Source: an uncultured Clostridia bacterium (GTDB taxonomy: Bacteria; Bacillota; Clostridia; Saccharofermentanales; Saccharofermentanaceae). Taken from it: 58,317 nucleotides of DNA. Both the position numbers and the translations under genes were made by a program. The stretch's first letter is position 1, and every line of letters begins with the position of its first letter. Location: contig CAMYXL010000009.1 of NCBI GenBank assembly GCA_947303255.1, forward strand, positions 1 through 58,317. The letters are read 5' to 3'. Below are positions 1 through 8,435 of this stretch, piece after piece. The notes below the pieces were generated by a model, which made no database searches, was not told the DNA's origin, and was given only the letters and a program-made list of their open reading frames with translations.

Positions 1-751
1 TGATCGCATTCGGGATACCGCTCTTCAATACATCGTATGTATCAACGAGAAGAAGTGTCTTTGTAGGATATGAGAGTGCATAAGCCTTGAATGCCTCGAA
101 CTCGTTTTCGAAAAGCATTACCCAGCTGTGTGCCATTGTTCCCGACAGAGGAATATCGAAGTGCTGTCCGCAGATGGTACATGATGTTCCGGCAACGCCT
201 GCGATATAAGAAGCACGTGCGCCCAAAACGGAAGCGTCAAAGCCCTGTGCTCTTCTGGCACCGAACTCCATTACAGGACGGCCTTCAGCTGCTCTTACGA
301 TACGTGCTGTCTTTGTAGCGATAAGACTCTGATGGTTGATCGTACAAAGAAGAGCTGTCTCCAGGATCTGTGCCTGCATGATAGGTCCTCTTACCTTAAC
401 GAGCGGCTCGCCCGGGAATACTACCGTTCCTTCAGGGATAGCCCATACGTCACAGGTGAACTTGAAGTTACGAAGATACTCGATGAATCTGTCGTCGAAC
501 TTGTACTTGTCCTTGAGGAACTTAAGATCCTCTTCGTTGAACTTTAAGTTCTGAAGGTAATCGATGACCTGCTCGAGTCCTGCCATTACGGCATATCCGC
601 CGCCCTCAGGTACGTTTCTGAAGAAAGCGTCAAAGTAAACGATCTGATCTTCGTATCCGCCGTCCAGATAACCTTTTGCCATTGTAAGCTCATAGAAATC
701 CGTGAGCATGCTCATGTTTGTGCGGTCATTCCATGTTAAAAAATCACTCAT
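1..751 (-). CDS. pncB: Nicotinate phosphoribosyltransferase, N-terminal 250 residues (cut by window edge)
   Basis: The product joins nicotinate to PRPP to make nicotinate mononucleotide in NAD salvage, in the cytoplasm. I translated the minus strand from the ATG at 749-751. The protein begins MSDFLTWNDRTNMSMLTDFY and continues with ELTMAKGYL and a FFRNVPEGGGYAVMAGLEQ segment, typical of the N-terminal domain of the bacterial NAPRTase family. A GAAAGGGGA ribosome binding site lies about 8 bases upstream. The frame stays open to base 1, so the C-terminal part is outside the window. It follows the terminator of the slipin operon and is probably its own transcription unit. Confidence 0.9.
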   Translation of the reverse strand, partial: MSDFLTWNDRTNMSMLTDFYELTMAKGYLDGGYEDQIVYFDAFFRNVPEGGGYAVMAGLEQVIDYLQNLKFNEEDLKFLKDKYKFDDRFIEYLRNFKFTCDVWAIPEGTVVFPGEPLVKVRGPIMQAQILETALLCTINHQSLIATKTARIVRAAEGRPVMEFGARRAQGFDASVLGARASYIAGVAGTSCTICGQHFDIPLSGTMAHSWVMLFENEFEAFKAYALSYPTKTLLLVDTYDVLKSGIPNAI

Positions 752-774
752 AAAAAATTCCCCTTTCAGGAATA

Positions 775-828
775 AAAAAATCTCCGACTGATGGTAACCA
801 CAAGTATACCATTCAGCACGGAGATTTT
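775..828 (-). terminator. Intrinsic terminator after the slipin gene
   Basis: On the minus strand, AAATCTCCG pairs with CGGAGATTT across a long internal loop and runs into a T tract. It lies 18 bases after the slipin stop codon and before the nicotinate phosphoribosyltransferase gene. Confidence 0.75.
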
Positions 829-845
829 CCATTTTAATCTAGCTT

Positions 846-1772
846 TTACTTATTGTTCGAAGCATCGTTTGTTTTCGGATCAGCAACGATCTCCTTAAGG
901 GATGTAGCAAGACCTGCAAGGCCCTGGATCTCTGAAGGGATGATGATCTTTGTTGCTCTGCCGTCAGCAGCCTTTGCAAATGCGTCGAGGCTCTTGATAG
1001 CGATAAGTCCTTCGTCTGCACCGACGTCCTTGATCATCTGGAGACCTCTTGCCGTAGCTTCCTGAACCTTGAGGATAGCCTGAGCCTGACCGTCAGCCTC
1101 TCTGATAGCTGCTTCCTTCTTAGCTTCAGCACGGAGGATAGCTGCTTCCTTCTCACCTTCAGCCTCACGGATAGCGGACTCTTTCTTACCTTCTGCAACG
1201 AGGATAGCTTCTCTCTTCTCACGCTCAGCCTTCATCTGCTTCTCCATTGCATTCTGGATCTCGCGCGGCGGCATGATGTTCTTAAGCTCAACTCGGTTAA
1301 CTTTGATTCCCCATGGGTCTGTTGCCTCATCAAGGATAGCTCTCATCTTTGTGTTGATGATGTCACGGCTTGTAAGAGTCTGGTCGAGCTCCAAGTCACC
1401 GATGATGTTACGAAGTGTTGTTGCTGAGAGATTCTCGATAGCGAGGATCGGACGCTCGATACCGTATGTATAGAGCTTAGGATCAACGATCTGATAGAAG
1501 ACTACTGTATCGATCTGCATTGTAACGTTATCCTTTGTGATAACGGCCTGCGGTGCGAAGTCTGCTACCTTCTCCTTGAGGGAGATCGTCTTTGCTACTC
1601 TGTCGATGAACGGTACTTTGATGTGGATACCTGTATCCCATGTCTTGTGATAAGCACCGAATCTCTCGATGATCTTTGTTGTTGCCTGTGGTACGACCTT
1701 AACGTTAGTGATGATGATCAAAAACAAGATCGCCAAAATGATTCCTAATGTAATGATTACTTCAACCGGCAT
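846..1772 (-). CDS. Paraslipin / SPFH-domain membrane protein (QmcA/YbbK type)
   Basis: This is a 308-residue SPFH (stomatin/prohibitin/flotillin) protein that should form oligomeric rings at the cytoplasmic membrane. There is one N-terminal membrane segment (about residues 4-24). The SPFH core follows, with VPQATTKIIERFGAYHKTWD and GIHIKVPFIDRV. A long charged coiled coil (about 175-235) rich in EAEGEKEAAI-type repeats comes next, and then a C-terminal IIIPSEIQGLAG segment. The start has a strong AGGAGGAAATATATT site. The gene is 17 bases after the NfeD gene, the usual pairing, in which NfeD is thought to act with the slipin. The exact cellular role is unclear for the family. Confidence 0.93.
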   Translation of the reverse strand: MPVEVIITLGIILAILFLIIITNVKVVPQATTKIIERFGAYHKTWDTGIHIKVPFIDRVAKTISLKEKVADFAPQAVITKDNVTMQIDTVVFYQIVDPKLYTYGIERPILAIENLSATTLRNIIGDLELDQTLTSRDIINTKMRAILDEATDPWGIKVNRVELKNIMPPREIQNAMEKQMKAEREKREAILVAEGKKESAIREAEGEKEAAILRAEAKKEAAIREADGQAQAILKVQEATARGLQMIKDVGADEGLIAIKSLDAFAKAADGRATKIIIPSEIQGLAGLATSLKEIVADPKTNDASNNK

Positions 1773-1789
1773 AATATATTTCCTCCTAA

Positions 1790-2236
1790 TTAATTAACTG
1801 TTTCTACTACAAGTTTTACGCCTTTGATACCTTTTACGATTACCTTGCAGTCCTTATCGATCGGCCTGTCACACGCAGCGCTCCAGATCTGACCCATTAC
1901 TTTGATCTGACCCTTGCCTTCAATAGGATCGATGGCCTCTGTTACGATGCCTTCCTGCCCTATGAGACGGTCCGCGTTGGTTGGCTCTTTGTCGACCTTT
2001 TTAATATCTTTCATGTTTGGTTTGATCCATACTATGAACAGTATAAAAAGAGCTACCGATACCAGCACCATCGCGACGATCTGGATCCACAGGTCAACGT
2101 TGAATGCTGCGAGTATTGCTGCCACAAGACAGCCTGCTGCACACCATATCGTAGTAAGACCCATCGCAGCCGCCTCGATGACGAGGAATGCGACCATTAA
2201 GATGACCCAAAATAACCACATTGGAAATGTGCCCAT
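1790..2236 (-). CDS. NfeD-like membrane protein (short YbbJ type)
   Basis: This 148-residue protein has two or three N-terminal membrane segments (residues about 5-75, very rich in Ala, Val and Ile) and a C-terminal OB-fold-like domain (about 85-148). The phrase LIGQEGIVTEAIDPIEGKGQ is characteristic of NfeD domains. Short NfeD proteins lack the ClpP-like protease domain, and this one does too. It is the first gene of a two-gene operon with the paraslipin, behind a consensus promoter at 2323-2351 and an AAAGGAG site. It probably assists the slipin in membrane microdomain organisation. Confidence 0.88.
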   Translation of the reverse strand: MGTFPMWLFWVILMVAFLVIEAAAMGLTTIWCAAGCLVAAILAAFNVDLWIQIVAMVLVSVALFILFIVWIKPNMKDIKKVDKEPTNADRLIGQEGIVTEAIDPIEGKGQIKVMGQIWSAACDRPIDKDCKVIVKGIKGVKLVVETVN

Positions 2237-2322
2237 ATCATTACTCCTTTCTTTAAATATAGCCGAACTTATTTTGTTGAATAAGTCCGACCTCAGATCC
2301 CATTAGTTCTTAATGTGATTTG

Positions 2323-2351
2323 ATTATATAGCAGCAAAAATGGGCTTTCAA
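2323..2351 (-). promoter_or_regulatory. Sigma-A promoter for the nfeD-slipin operon
   Basis: The minus strand carries TTGAAA, a 17-base spacer and TATAAT. It is a near-perfect housekeeping promoter and leaves an untranslated leader of about 80 bases before the NfeD start. Confidence 0.75.
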
Positions 2352-2378
2352 TACGTCTGAATATATCTTATAAAAGTC

Positions 2379-3140
2379 TTATACATTCCTTAAACTTTGG
2401 GCTTCCCAGTCATAATAGACCTCTTCCAAAGTTAGTCCTTTTGCGGGCAATGTACGGCCTGCTTTTGTCCTGTCTTTTGACTTTATTATCTGAGGTATCA
2501 TCTCCGGTTCTATCTTGCCGTATCCGACCTCCATCAGGGTACCCGCGATTATCCTTACCATGTTGTATAAAAACGCGTTTCCCTGAACCTCGATCTCTAT
2601 GTCATTATCCTTCTCGAAAACGTTTACCGAGAAGATCGTCCTTACTGTCGTAGTCTGGCTTCCGCCTGCCGCACAGAACGCCTCGAAATCATGTTCTCCC
2701 CGAAAAAACTCAGCCGCCTTTTTCATCTTCTCGACGTCGAGTTTGTACGTCGTATGATAAGAGTATCTGTCCTTCAGAGGACTTCTCAAAGGCGACGAAT
2801 AAAGACGGTAGATATATCTCTTTCCGAGGGTGTTAAAACGAGCACTGAAACTGTCGTCGACATACAATGCTTTTCGAACGGAAAGATCGGAAGGAAGATG
2901 CGCGTTGATGGCGATCGGGAGCTTGTCTTCCGGGATAAAAAAAGGAACGTCCAGAGAACTTACGTGACCGCGCGCGTGAACGCCCGAATCAGTTCTTGAA
3001 CATCCCTCTACATGTATCTTAGTCTGATAGATCTCTTCAAGTGCAGCAGTCAACACATCGCAGACTGCGCGGCCGTTGTTTTGACTTTGGAATCCGACGA
3101 AATCAGTTCCGTCATATTCTGTGATCAAAGCAACCTTCAT
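2379..3140 (-). CDS. truA: tRNA pseudouridine(38-40) synthase TruA
   Basis: TruA converts uridines 38-40 of the tRNA anticodon arm to pseudouridine. The protein has 253 residues from the chosen start. It shows the family motifs DGTDFVGFQSQ near the N-terminus, the catalytic Asp block GCSRTDSGVHARGHV (about 45-60), and the C-terminal FLYNMVRIIAGTLMEVGYG. An upstream in-frame start exists inside the ROK gene. I chose the ATG at 3138-3140 because it follows the ROK stop by four bases and has AGGGAT about 9 bases upstream. truA after ecfT is the standard Firmicutes order, but here a kinase gene is inserted between them. Confidence 0.95.
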   Translation of the reverse strand: MKVALITEYDGTDFVGFQSQNNGRAVCDVLTAALEEIYQTKIHVEGCSRTDSGVHARGHVSSLDVPFFIPEDKLPIAINAHLPSDLSVRKALYVDDSFSARFNTLGKRYIYRLYSSPLRSPLKDRYSYHTTYKLDVEKMKKAAEFFRGEHDFEAFCAAGGSQTTTVRTIFSVNVFEKDNDIEIEVQGNAFLYNMVRIIAGTLMEVGYGKIEPEMIPQIIKSKDRTKAGRTLPAKGLTLEEVYYDWEAQSLRNV

Positions 3141-3144
3141 CTTA

Positions 3145-4119
3145 TCATCCCTGCATGTTGTCATCGCTGCATGACTTAGCCATCATGGCAGCACCTACGA
3201 TACCTGCATCGTTACCCATCTGGGCAAGTTCGATCCTTGTCTTCTTAACGCCAGGTCCGAAGTAAGGACGTGACATTGTCTTCTCCTGCAACGGAATGAG
3301 GAGCGGATCGCCTTCGTTACAGACACCGCCTCCGATAACGAGTACCTCAGGCATGAATGTGTTGATGGCATTTGCAAGTCCGTCAGCGAGATAATCTGTG
3401 TATGTATCAACTACCTGAGCTGCAACTTCATCACCGAGTCTCATAGCCATAAATGCAACCTTCGCATTTACCTTTCCGAGCTCTGCGATAACGTCGTTGA
3501 GCTTTGACTCAGGATGAGCCTCGGCAGCTTCTTTTGTCATTCTGATAAGAGCGCTCGCGGAACCATACTGCTCGAAGCAGCCCTTACGTCCGCATGAGCA
3601 CTGAACGCCGCCTGAAACGAGAACGTGATGACCGAACTCGGAACCTGCCTGGTTAAATCCGGAGTAGATGCGGCCATTGATGATAACGCCTGCGCCTACA
3701 CCTGTTCCGAGTGTGATGGTTACGGAGTTCTTTGTGCCCTTGGCAGCACCTGCAACTGCCTCAGCCATGCCTGCGCAGTTTGCATCATTGTCGATATAAA
3801 CAGGAAGATCAACAACGCTTCTGATGATCTTTCTCATTGGAGCCATATTGAATGGGAGGTTGTTGGAATAAACCAATACACCTGCTTCGTTGTCAGGTGT
3901 TCCCGGAGAACCGATACCGATAGAATCGATCTGATCCGGTGTAAGACCTGCATCCTCGATGACCTTAAGAGCGAGTTTACCCATATCGGTAATGATCTCC
4001 TCCATCGGCCTTTCAGCCATGGTCTTGATGCTGTCTTTGTTTAAGAGTGTACCCTTTTCATCTACAATTCCGGCCTTGATGTTTGTACCACCGAGGTCGA
4101 TACCCACATAATAAGTCAT
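3145..4119 (-). CDS. ROK-family sugar kinase, probable glucokinase
   Basis: This 324-residue kinase should phosphorylate glucose or a related hexose with ATP. Visible features are the N-terminal phosphate loop GIDLGGTNIKAGIVD, the ROK sugar-binding block SEFGHH, and the cysteine cluster CSCGRKGCFEQYGSASAL, which binds zinc in ROK proteins. EFGHH plus CxCGxxGCxE is typical of glucokinases, but the substrate cannot be fixed from sequence. A longer frame extends 15 codons upstream. I chose MTYYVGIDLGG because the conserved fold begins there. An extended -10 promoter lies at 4175-4183, and truA follows almost without gap. Confidence 0.9.
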   Translation of the reverse strand: MTYYVGIDLGGTNIKAGIVDEKGTLLNKDSIKTMAERPMEEIITDMGKLALKVIEDAGLTPDQIDSIGIGSPGTPDNEAGVLVYSNNLPFNMAPMRKIIRSVVDLPVYIDNDANCAGMAEAVAGAAKGTKNSVTITLGTGVGAGVIINGRIYSGFNQAGSEFGHHVLVSGGVQCSCGRKGCFEQYGSASALIRMTKEAAEAHPESKLNDVIAELGKVNAKVAFMAMRLGDEVAAQVVDTYTDYLADGLANAINTFMPEVLVIGGGVCNEGDPLLIPLQEKTMSRPYFGPGVKKTRIELAQMGNDAGIVGAAMMAKSCSDDNMQG

Positions 4120-4174
4120 AACACTTTGCCTACTTTCAAAATTAATTTGCCCACTGTCACACACAGCAAGAGTG

Positions 4175-4183
4175 ATTATATCA
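4175..4183 (-). promoter_or_regulatory. Extended -10 promoter for ROK kinase-truA
   Basis: The minus strand shows TGATATAAT, a TGn-extended -10 element, with no clear -35. It lies about 55 bases upstream of the kinase start and separates this pair from the ECF genes. Confidence 0.5.
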
Positions 4184-4231
4184 CAGCGGCATATAAAAGG
4201 CTATTTGTGAACGTTTTCGAGAAGGAAAAGA

Positions 4232-5062
4232 TCAGAAAAGGCTTCTTATGCTGTCAATCTTTTCGACAGCGACAAGAAGGAATGCGCCCAAGCTCAAAGC
4301 GATAAAGATCGCCACGTCTTTTCCGGTCAGCTTCAGAGGGTGAAGTTTGGTCCTGCCCTCACCGCCGTTATAGCACCTTGCATCCATAGCCGTCGCGAGT
4401 TCGTCCGCACGCCTGAAGCTCGATACGAACAAAGGAACGAGGACCGTCACGTAGCCTTTGAGACGGCTTACGATCGTGCCCGTATCATAGTCGGCACCAC
4501 GGGATACCTGGGCCTTCATGATCTTGTCTGTCTCATCGATCAAAGTCGGGATAAAACGGAGCGCGATGGACATCATCATCGCCATCTCGTGGACCGGGAA
4601 CTTGATGACCTTAAGTGGTGCGAAAAGTTTCTCGAGAGCCTCCGACAGTTTAAGCGGAGTCGTGGTAAGTGTAAGGATGATGCTCGTAACGAGGATCATC
4701 ATGAGAAGTCTTACGGCCATGATCAGAGCCGATTTAACGCCGCCTTCGGTTATGGTGATCTTCCACCATGAGAAGATAACGTCGCCGCTTTTGAGAGTCA
4801 GGACGTTAAGTACAACGATAAGTATGATGATCGGCAGGATCGGCTTCGCGGAATTCCACATGACCTTCGGAGGGATCTTTCCGAGGATCTGAAGGATTAC
4901 CGTAAGGACCACCAAAAGTCCGATGGCGATCGGTGACTTAAGAAGGAATATCGCGACAAGATACAGGATGAAAAGTATCGCCTTGCATCTCGGATCGAGA
5001 TTATGAAGAACTGAGTTGGCGCGGTAGTAGCGGCCGATACTGATATCTTTAAGCATCGACAC
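4232..5062 (-). CDS. ecfT: ECF transporter transmembrane subunit EcfT
   Basis: EcfT is the shared membrane scaffold of energy-coupling-factor vitamin and cofactor transporters. It couples the two ATPase domains to a substrate-binding S protein. The 276-residue sequence begins MLKDISIGRYYRANSVLHNL, followed by DPRCKAILFIL, which is characteristic of EcfT. It has about five hydrophobic helices and the cytoplasmic coupling motifs AQVSRGADY and AMDARCY (the Ala-Arg-Gly type). It overlaps the end of the fused ATPase gene by 14 bases, indicating translational coupling. No S component is in the window, as expected for a group II (shared) ECF module. Confidence 0.95.
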   Translation of the reverse strand: MSMLKDISIGRYYRANSVLHNLDPRCKAILFILYLVAIFLLKSPIAIGLLVVLTVILQILGKIPPKVMWNSAKPILPIIILIVVLNVLTLKSGDVIFSWWKITITEGGVKSALIMAVRLLMMILVTSIILTLTTTPLKLSEALEKLFAPLKVIKFPVHEMAMMMSIALRFIPTLIDETDKIMKAQVSRGADYDTGTIVSRLKGYVTVLVPLFVSSFRRADELATAMDARCYNGGEGRTKLHPLKLTGKDVAIFIALSLGAFLLVAVEKIDSIRSLF

Positions 5063-6794
5063 CTCCCAAGAGGAGCGCTGCCTCTTTTACACTCTGCGCG
5101 CGAAGAAGATTCTTCTTCGATACGGGATCGAGTCCGAGCCTTACTGCGATTATCTCCAGGAACCTTCTAAGATACGGAGCTCTGATCTCCATCTCTCTTA
5201 AGGCATCTTTATCTTCGAACATCTTTATAGGGTCGCTGACGCCCATGATCATGCCGTCTTTCATCGTGCAGATCCTGTCAGCATGCTCATATGCTTCGTC
5301 CATGTAGTGAGTAACGAGAACGATGGTCGTGCCGTTTTTCTTAAGCTCGGAGATGGTCTTAAACATCTCTCTTCTGCCCCTCGAATCAAGTCCTGCAGCA
5401 GGCTCATCTAACACGAGTACTTCAGGCTTCATGGCGATTACGCCCGCGAGAGCGACACGTCTTTGCTGACCACCCGAAAGTTCAAACGGACTTTTCTCCA
5501 GAACCTCATCATCAAGGCCTACCTGCTTAGCGGCATCTCTTATCGCTTTATCGAGTTCGTCATCCTTCATGCCCATCTTCTTAGGACCGTACGCAATATC
5601 TTTATATACCGTCTCTTCGAAAAGCTGATACTCAGGGTACTGGAACACGAGTCCAACCTTCTGTCTTATCTGCTTGATCTCCTTTTTCTTGGAAGTTGAG
5701 AGCACGGTATCGCCGTAGTGGAACTCCACTTTGCCTTCGCCCTGCGGCCTAATGATACCGTTCATATGTGTAATGAGGGTCGTCTTGCCGCAGCCGCTTC
5801 TTCCGACCAGCGCGAGAAGTTCGCCCTTCTTGATATCCAGATCAATATTCTTCAGAGCCTTAGGGCCTTTGTCATCATATGCATAACTTAAGTTCTTAAC
5901 GCTTATGAGCGTCTCGTCATACTTTGGCTTAGCGGACGGAGCTTTGATCTTCGCGTCCGTAAAATGCGCTCCCAAAAACCTCAATGCGCTTCTGATAGTC
6001 TTCGCATCTTCAAGTGAATAGTTAAGTCCCGTAGCGTTCTTGATCTCCCACAAAAGCTTCGAGTAGATAGGAGAATCAAGTCCTGCCTCCAGCATCTCCG
6101 GAACGTTATTGAGAACATCCTGTGGAGCACCCTCGAGCGTGATCTTGCCCTTCTCCATGATATAGACCTTATCGGTCCTGGATGCTTCCGTCATGTCGTG
6201 TGTAATTGTTAAAACGCTGATCTTGTTTTCACGGACAAGTTTTTCCACGAGAGCCAGGAATTCGTCGCGGCTTACAGGGTCCAGCATCGCCGTTGCTTCG
6301 TCCAGCAAAAGGAACTTCGGAGACATCGCGAGCACTCCCGCGATGGCGAGCTTCTGTTTTTGACCGCCTGAAAGTTTAGCAGTCTGCCTTTCTTTCTTAT
6401 CGAAAAGTCCCACATACTTGAGCGCGTTTTCGACGCGCTCGGAAAGTTCAGGGTTCGGGATGCCGATATTCTCAGGACCAAAGGCAACATCCTCTTCAAC
6501 TGTGGTTCCGACTATCTGGTTGTCAGGATTCTGGAAAACACAACCCGTGTTCCTTCTTATATCCCAAAACTTGTCATCATCTTTTGTATCTATTCCGAAA
6601 ACGGTAATGTCTCCTTCATTCGGCATCTCCAATACATCAAGGAGCTTGGCCATGGTTGATTTACCGGATCCGTTGGCACCTAAGAGCGCGACATATTCGC
6701 CCTCCCCTATCGTAAGAGAAGCGCCGTCTACCGCGTATTTATCGCTGTCGCTATAAGAGAAGCGAACATCCTTTGCCCGTGCCGTATTTTCCAT
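5049..6794 (-). CDS. Fused EcfA1-EcfA2 ATPase of the ECF transporter
   Basis: One 581-residue polypeptide holds two complete ABC ATPase domains. The first half has Walker A GANGSGKST (39-47), signature LSGGQKQKLAIAG (about 140) and Walker B FLLLDEATAML. The second has GRSGCGKTT (about 330), LSGGQQRRVALAG (about 437) and VLVLDEPAAGLD. In most Firmicutes these are separate adjacent genes (ecfA1, ecfA2). Here they are joined by a linker of roughly 30 residues around 265-295. No internal stop or ribosome binding site is visible at the join. Together with EcfT it should power uptake of vitamins bound by S components encoded elsewhere. Confidence 0.94.
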   Translation of the reverse strand: MENTARAKDVRFSYSDSDKYAVDGASLTIGEGEYVALLGANGSGKSTMAKLLDVLEMPNEGDITVFGIDTKDDDKFWDIRRNTGCVFQNPDNQIVGTTVEEDVAFGPENIGIPNPELSERVENALKYVGLFDKKERQTAKLSGGQKQKLAIAGVLAMSPKFLLLDEATAMLDPVSRDEFLALVEKLVRENKISVLTITHDMTEASRTDKVYIMEKGKITLEGAPQDVLNNVPEMLEAGLDSPIYSKLLWEIKNATGLNYSLEDAKTIRSALRFLGAHFTDAKIKAPSAKPKYDETLISVKNLSYAYDDKGPKALKNIDLDIKKGELLALVGRSGCGKTTLITHMNGIIRPQGEGKVEFHYGDTVLSTSKKKEIKQIRQKVGLVFQYPEYQLFEETVYKDIAYGPKKMGMKDDELDKAIRDAAKQVGLDDEVLEKSPFELSGGQQRRVALAGVIAMKPEVLVLDEPAAGLDSRGRREMFKTISELKKNGTTIVLVTHYMDEAYEHADRICTMKDGMIMGVSDPIKMFEDKDALREMEIRAPYLRRFLEIIAVRLGLDPVSKKNLLRAQSVKEAALLLGGVDA

Positions 6795-6822
6795 AATGAC
6801 CTACATTGTATCACAGAATAAA

Positions 6823-6856
6823 AGAGGGCCGTCTCAATATTTGAGACAGCCCTTTA
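6823..6856 (-). terminator. Terminator at the end of the alpha operon (after rplQ)
   Basis: On the minus strand AGGGCTGTCTCAA and TTGAGACGGCCCT form a stem of about 12 pairs, followed by CTTTTATT. It lies 30 bases after rplQ and separates the ribosomal operon from the ECF genes. Confidence 0.8.
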
Positions 6857-6882
6857 ACTCTTGTCTTTAAGACTTCCTCAAA

Positions 6883-7404
6883 TTATACGAACTCGAGGAT
6901 AGCCATCTCAGAACCGTCACCTCTTCTGGCACCTGTTCTGATGATTCTTGTGTAACCGCCTGTTCTTCCAGCGTACTTAGGAGCAAGCTCGTCGAAAACC
7001 TTATTAACCGGGTTAATAACATTTCCTTCAGCATCGTGGCTCTTCATAAGCCATACCATGATCTCCTTACGTGCTGCAAGTCTGGATGGGCTGTCAACCT
7101 GAACGCTCTTCTTCTTAACTTCACGGTCAACTACTTCATACTTATTGCCAGCCTTGGATGTCTTTGTTGTAAGAACCTTCTTACCCTTACCATCAAGCTT
7201 AGCAGCGGAAACTGTAACTTCTTTTGTTGTGTAATTATCTTTTTCTTTAATAGCCATGGAGATGAGCTTCTCTGTAATAGCGGAGATCTCCTTGGCACGA
7301 GCAACGGTTGTCTCAACCTTGCCGTTAATAACAAATGCCGTTGTCATGTTACGAAGGATAGCTTTACGCTGATCCGAAGCACGACCGAGTTTTCTGTTAG
7401 GCAT
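6883..7404 (-). CDS. rplQ: Large ribosomal subunit protein bL17
   Basis: The 173-residue bL17 starts MPNRKLGRASDQRKAILRNM, the family signature. It ends with the GGYTRIIRTGARRGDGSEMA block that contacts 23S rRNA near the exit tunnel. It is longer than the roughly 125-residue E. coli or Bacillus form. About 45 residues between positions 60 and 105 form a lysine-rich insertion, a form I believe also occurs in other Clostridia. It is the last gene of the alpha operon, behind rpoA. Confidence 0.97.
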   Translation of the reverse strand: MPNRKLGRASDQRKAILRNMTTAFVINGKVETTVARAKEISAITEKLISMAIKEKDNYTTKEVTVSAAKLDGKGKKVLTTKTSKAGNKYEVVDREVKKKSVQVDSPSRLAARKEIMVWLMKSHDAEGNVINPVNKVFDELAPKYAGRTGGYTRIIRTGARRGDGSEMAILEFV

Positions 7405-7422
7405 CTTGCGTGTCCTCCTAAA

Positions 7423-8376
7423 TTAATCTTCAGTATCTGCGAGAGACAATTCCATCTCTGCAAGTTTTGCAATAACTTCATCAAGTGACTTCTTACCGAG
7501 GTTTCTAACCTTCATCATGTCATCCTCGGAACGAGCTACGAGATCACCGATCGTGTTGATAGCTGCTCTCTTAAGGCAGTTATATGTACGAACGGAGAAG
7601 TCAAGATCCTCGATAACGATGTTGAGCTTGCTGTTCTTCTCGCTCTTGTCATCGATCGTTGTGAAGCTCAAGCCGCTGTCTGTCTCTGTGAGAGATGTGA
7701 AGAGGCTGAGGTGCTCAACGAGGATGGAAGCTGCAGAAGAGAGAGCCTCGTCAACCTTGATCGTACCGTCTGTCCAAACCTCGAGTGTGAGGCTGTCAAA
7801 GTCTGTACGCTCGCCGACACGAGTATTCTCGATCTTGTAGTTAGCCTTCTTTACTGGTGTAAAGATAGAATCGATAGCGATAACGCCGATTGTCTGGCCG
7901 TCTACTTTATTCTGCTCTGCTGTGTTATATCCGCGACCTGTGCTGATCGTAAGTTCCATGTAAACCTTGGAAGATCCGTTCAGGGTTGCGATTACATGAT
8001 TAGGGTTCATGATCTCAACTTCATCATCGTGAACGATATCACCAGCTGTAATCTTGCCTGTCTTGCCTTCAGCGATGCTGATGCAAACAGTCTTAGGTGA
8101 ATCTGTGTGAAGTCTTGCACGAATTCCCTTGATATTGAGGATGATCTCTGTCATGTCCTCGATAAGACCAGGAACTGTGGAGAATTCATGATAAACGTTG
8201 TCAATACGGATTGCTGTAACAGCTGCACCCGTAAGGGAAGAAAGAAGTACTCTACGAAGCGAGTTGCCAAGTGTCGTACCATAGCCACGCTCGAGCGGAG
8301 CTACAACATATTTGCCGTAGGAACCATCATTGCTGATTTCAGCACACTCAACTGTTGGTTTTAAGATTTCAATCAT
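7423..8376 (-). CDS. rpoA: RNA polymerase alpha subunit
   Basis: The 317-residue alpha subunit initiates RNA polymerase assembly and contacts promoter UP elements. The N-terminal assembly domain carries VVAPLERGYGTTLGNSLRRV (about 25-45), the dimerisation and beta-binding core. After a short acidic linker the C-terminal domain contains CLKRAAINTIGDLVARSEDD and RNLGKKSLDEV, the paired helix-hairpin-helix that binds DNA. Length and domain order are normal. It lies between rpsD and rplQ, the standard alpha operon position. Confidence 0.98.
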   Translation of the reverse strand: MIEILKPTVECAEISNDGSYGKYVVAPLERGYGTTLGNSLRRVLLSSLTGAAVTAIRIDNVYHEFSTVPGLIEDMTEIILNIKGIRARLHTDSPKTVCISIAEGKTGKITAGDIVHDDEVEIMNPNHVIATLNGSSKVYMELTISTGRGYNTAEQNKVDGQTIGVIAIDSIFTPVKKANYKIENTRVGERTDFDSLTLEVWTDGTIKVDEALSSAASILVEHLSLFTSLTETDSGLSFTTIDDKSEKNSKLNIVIEDLDFSVRTYNCLKRAAINTIGDLVARSEDDMMKVRNLGKKSLDEVIAKLAEMELSLADTED

Positions 8377-8435
8377 TTTTTTCCTCCTATAGGCTTTTCG
8401 CTTTAAGCAGTATTCTTAGTAGTAACTTATAGATA

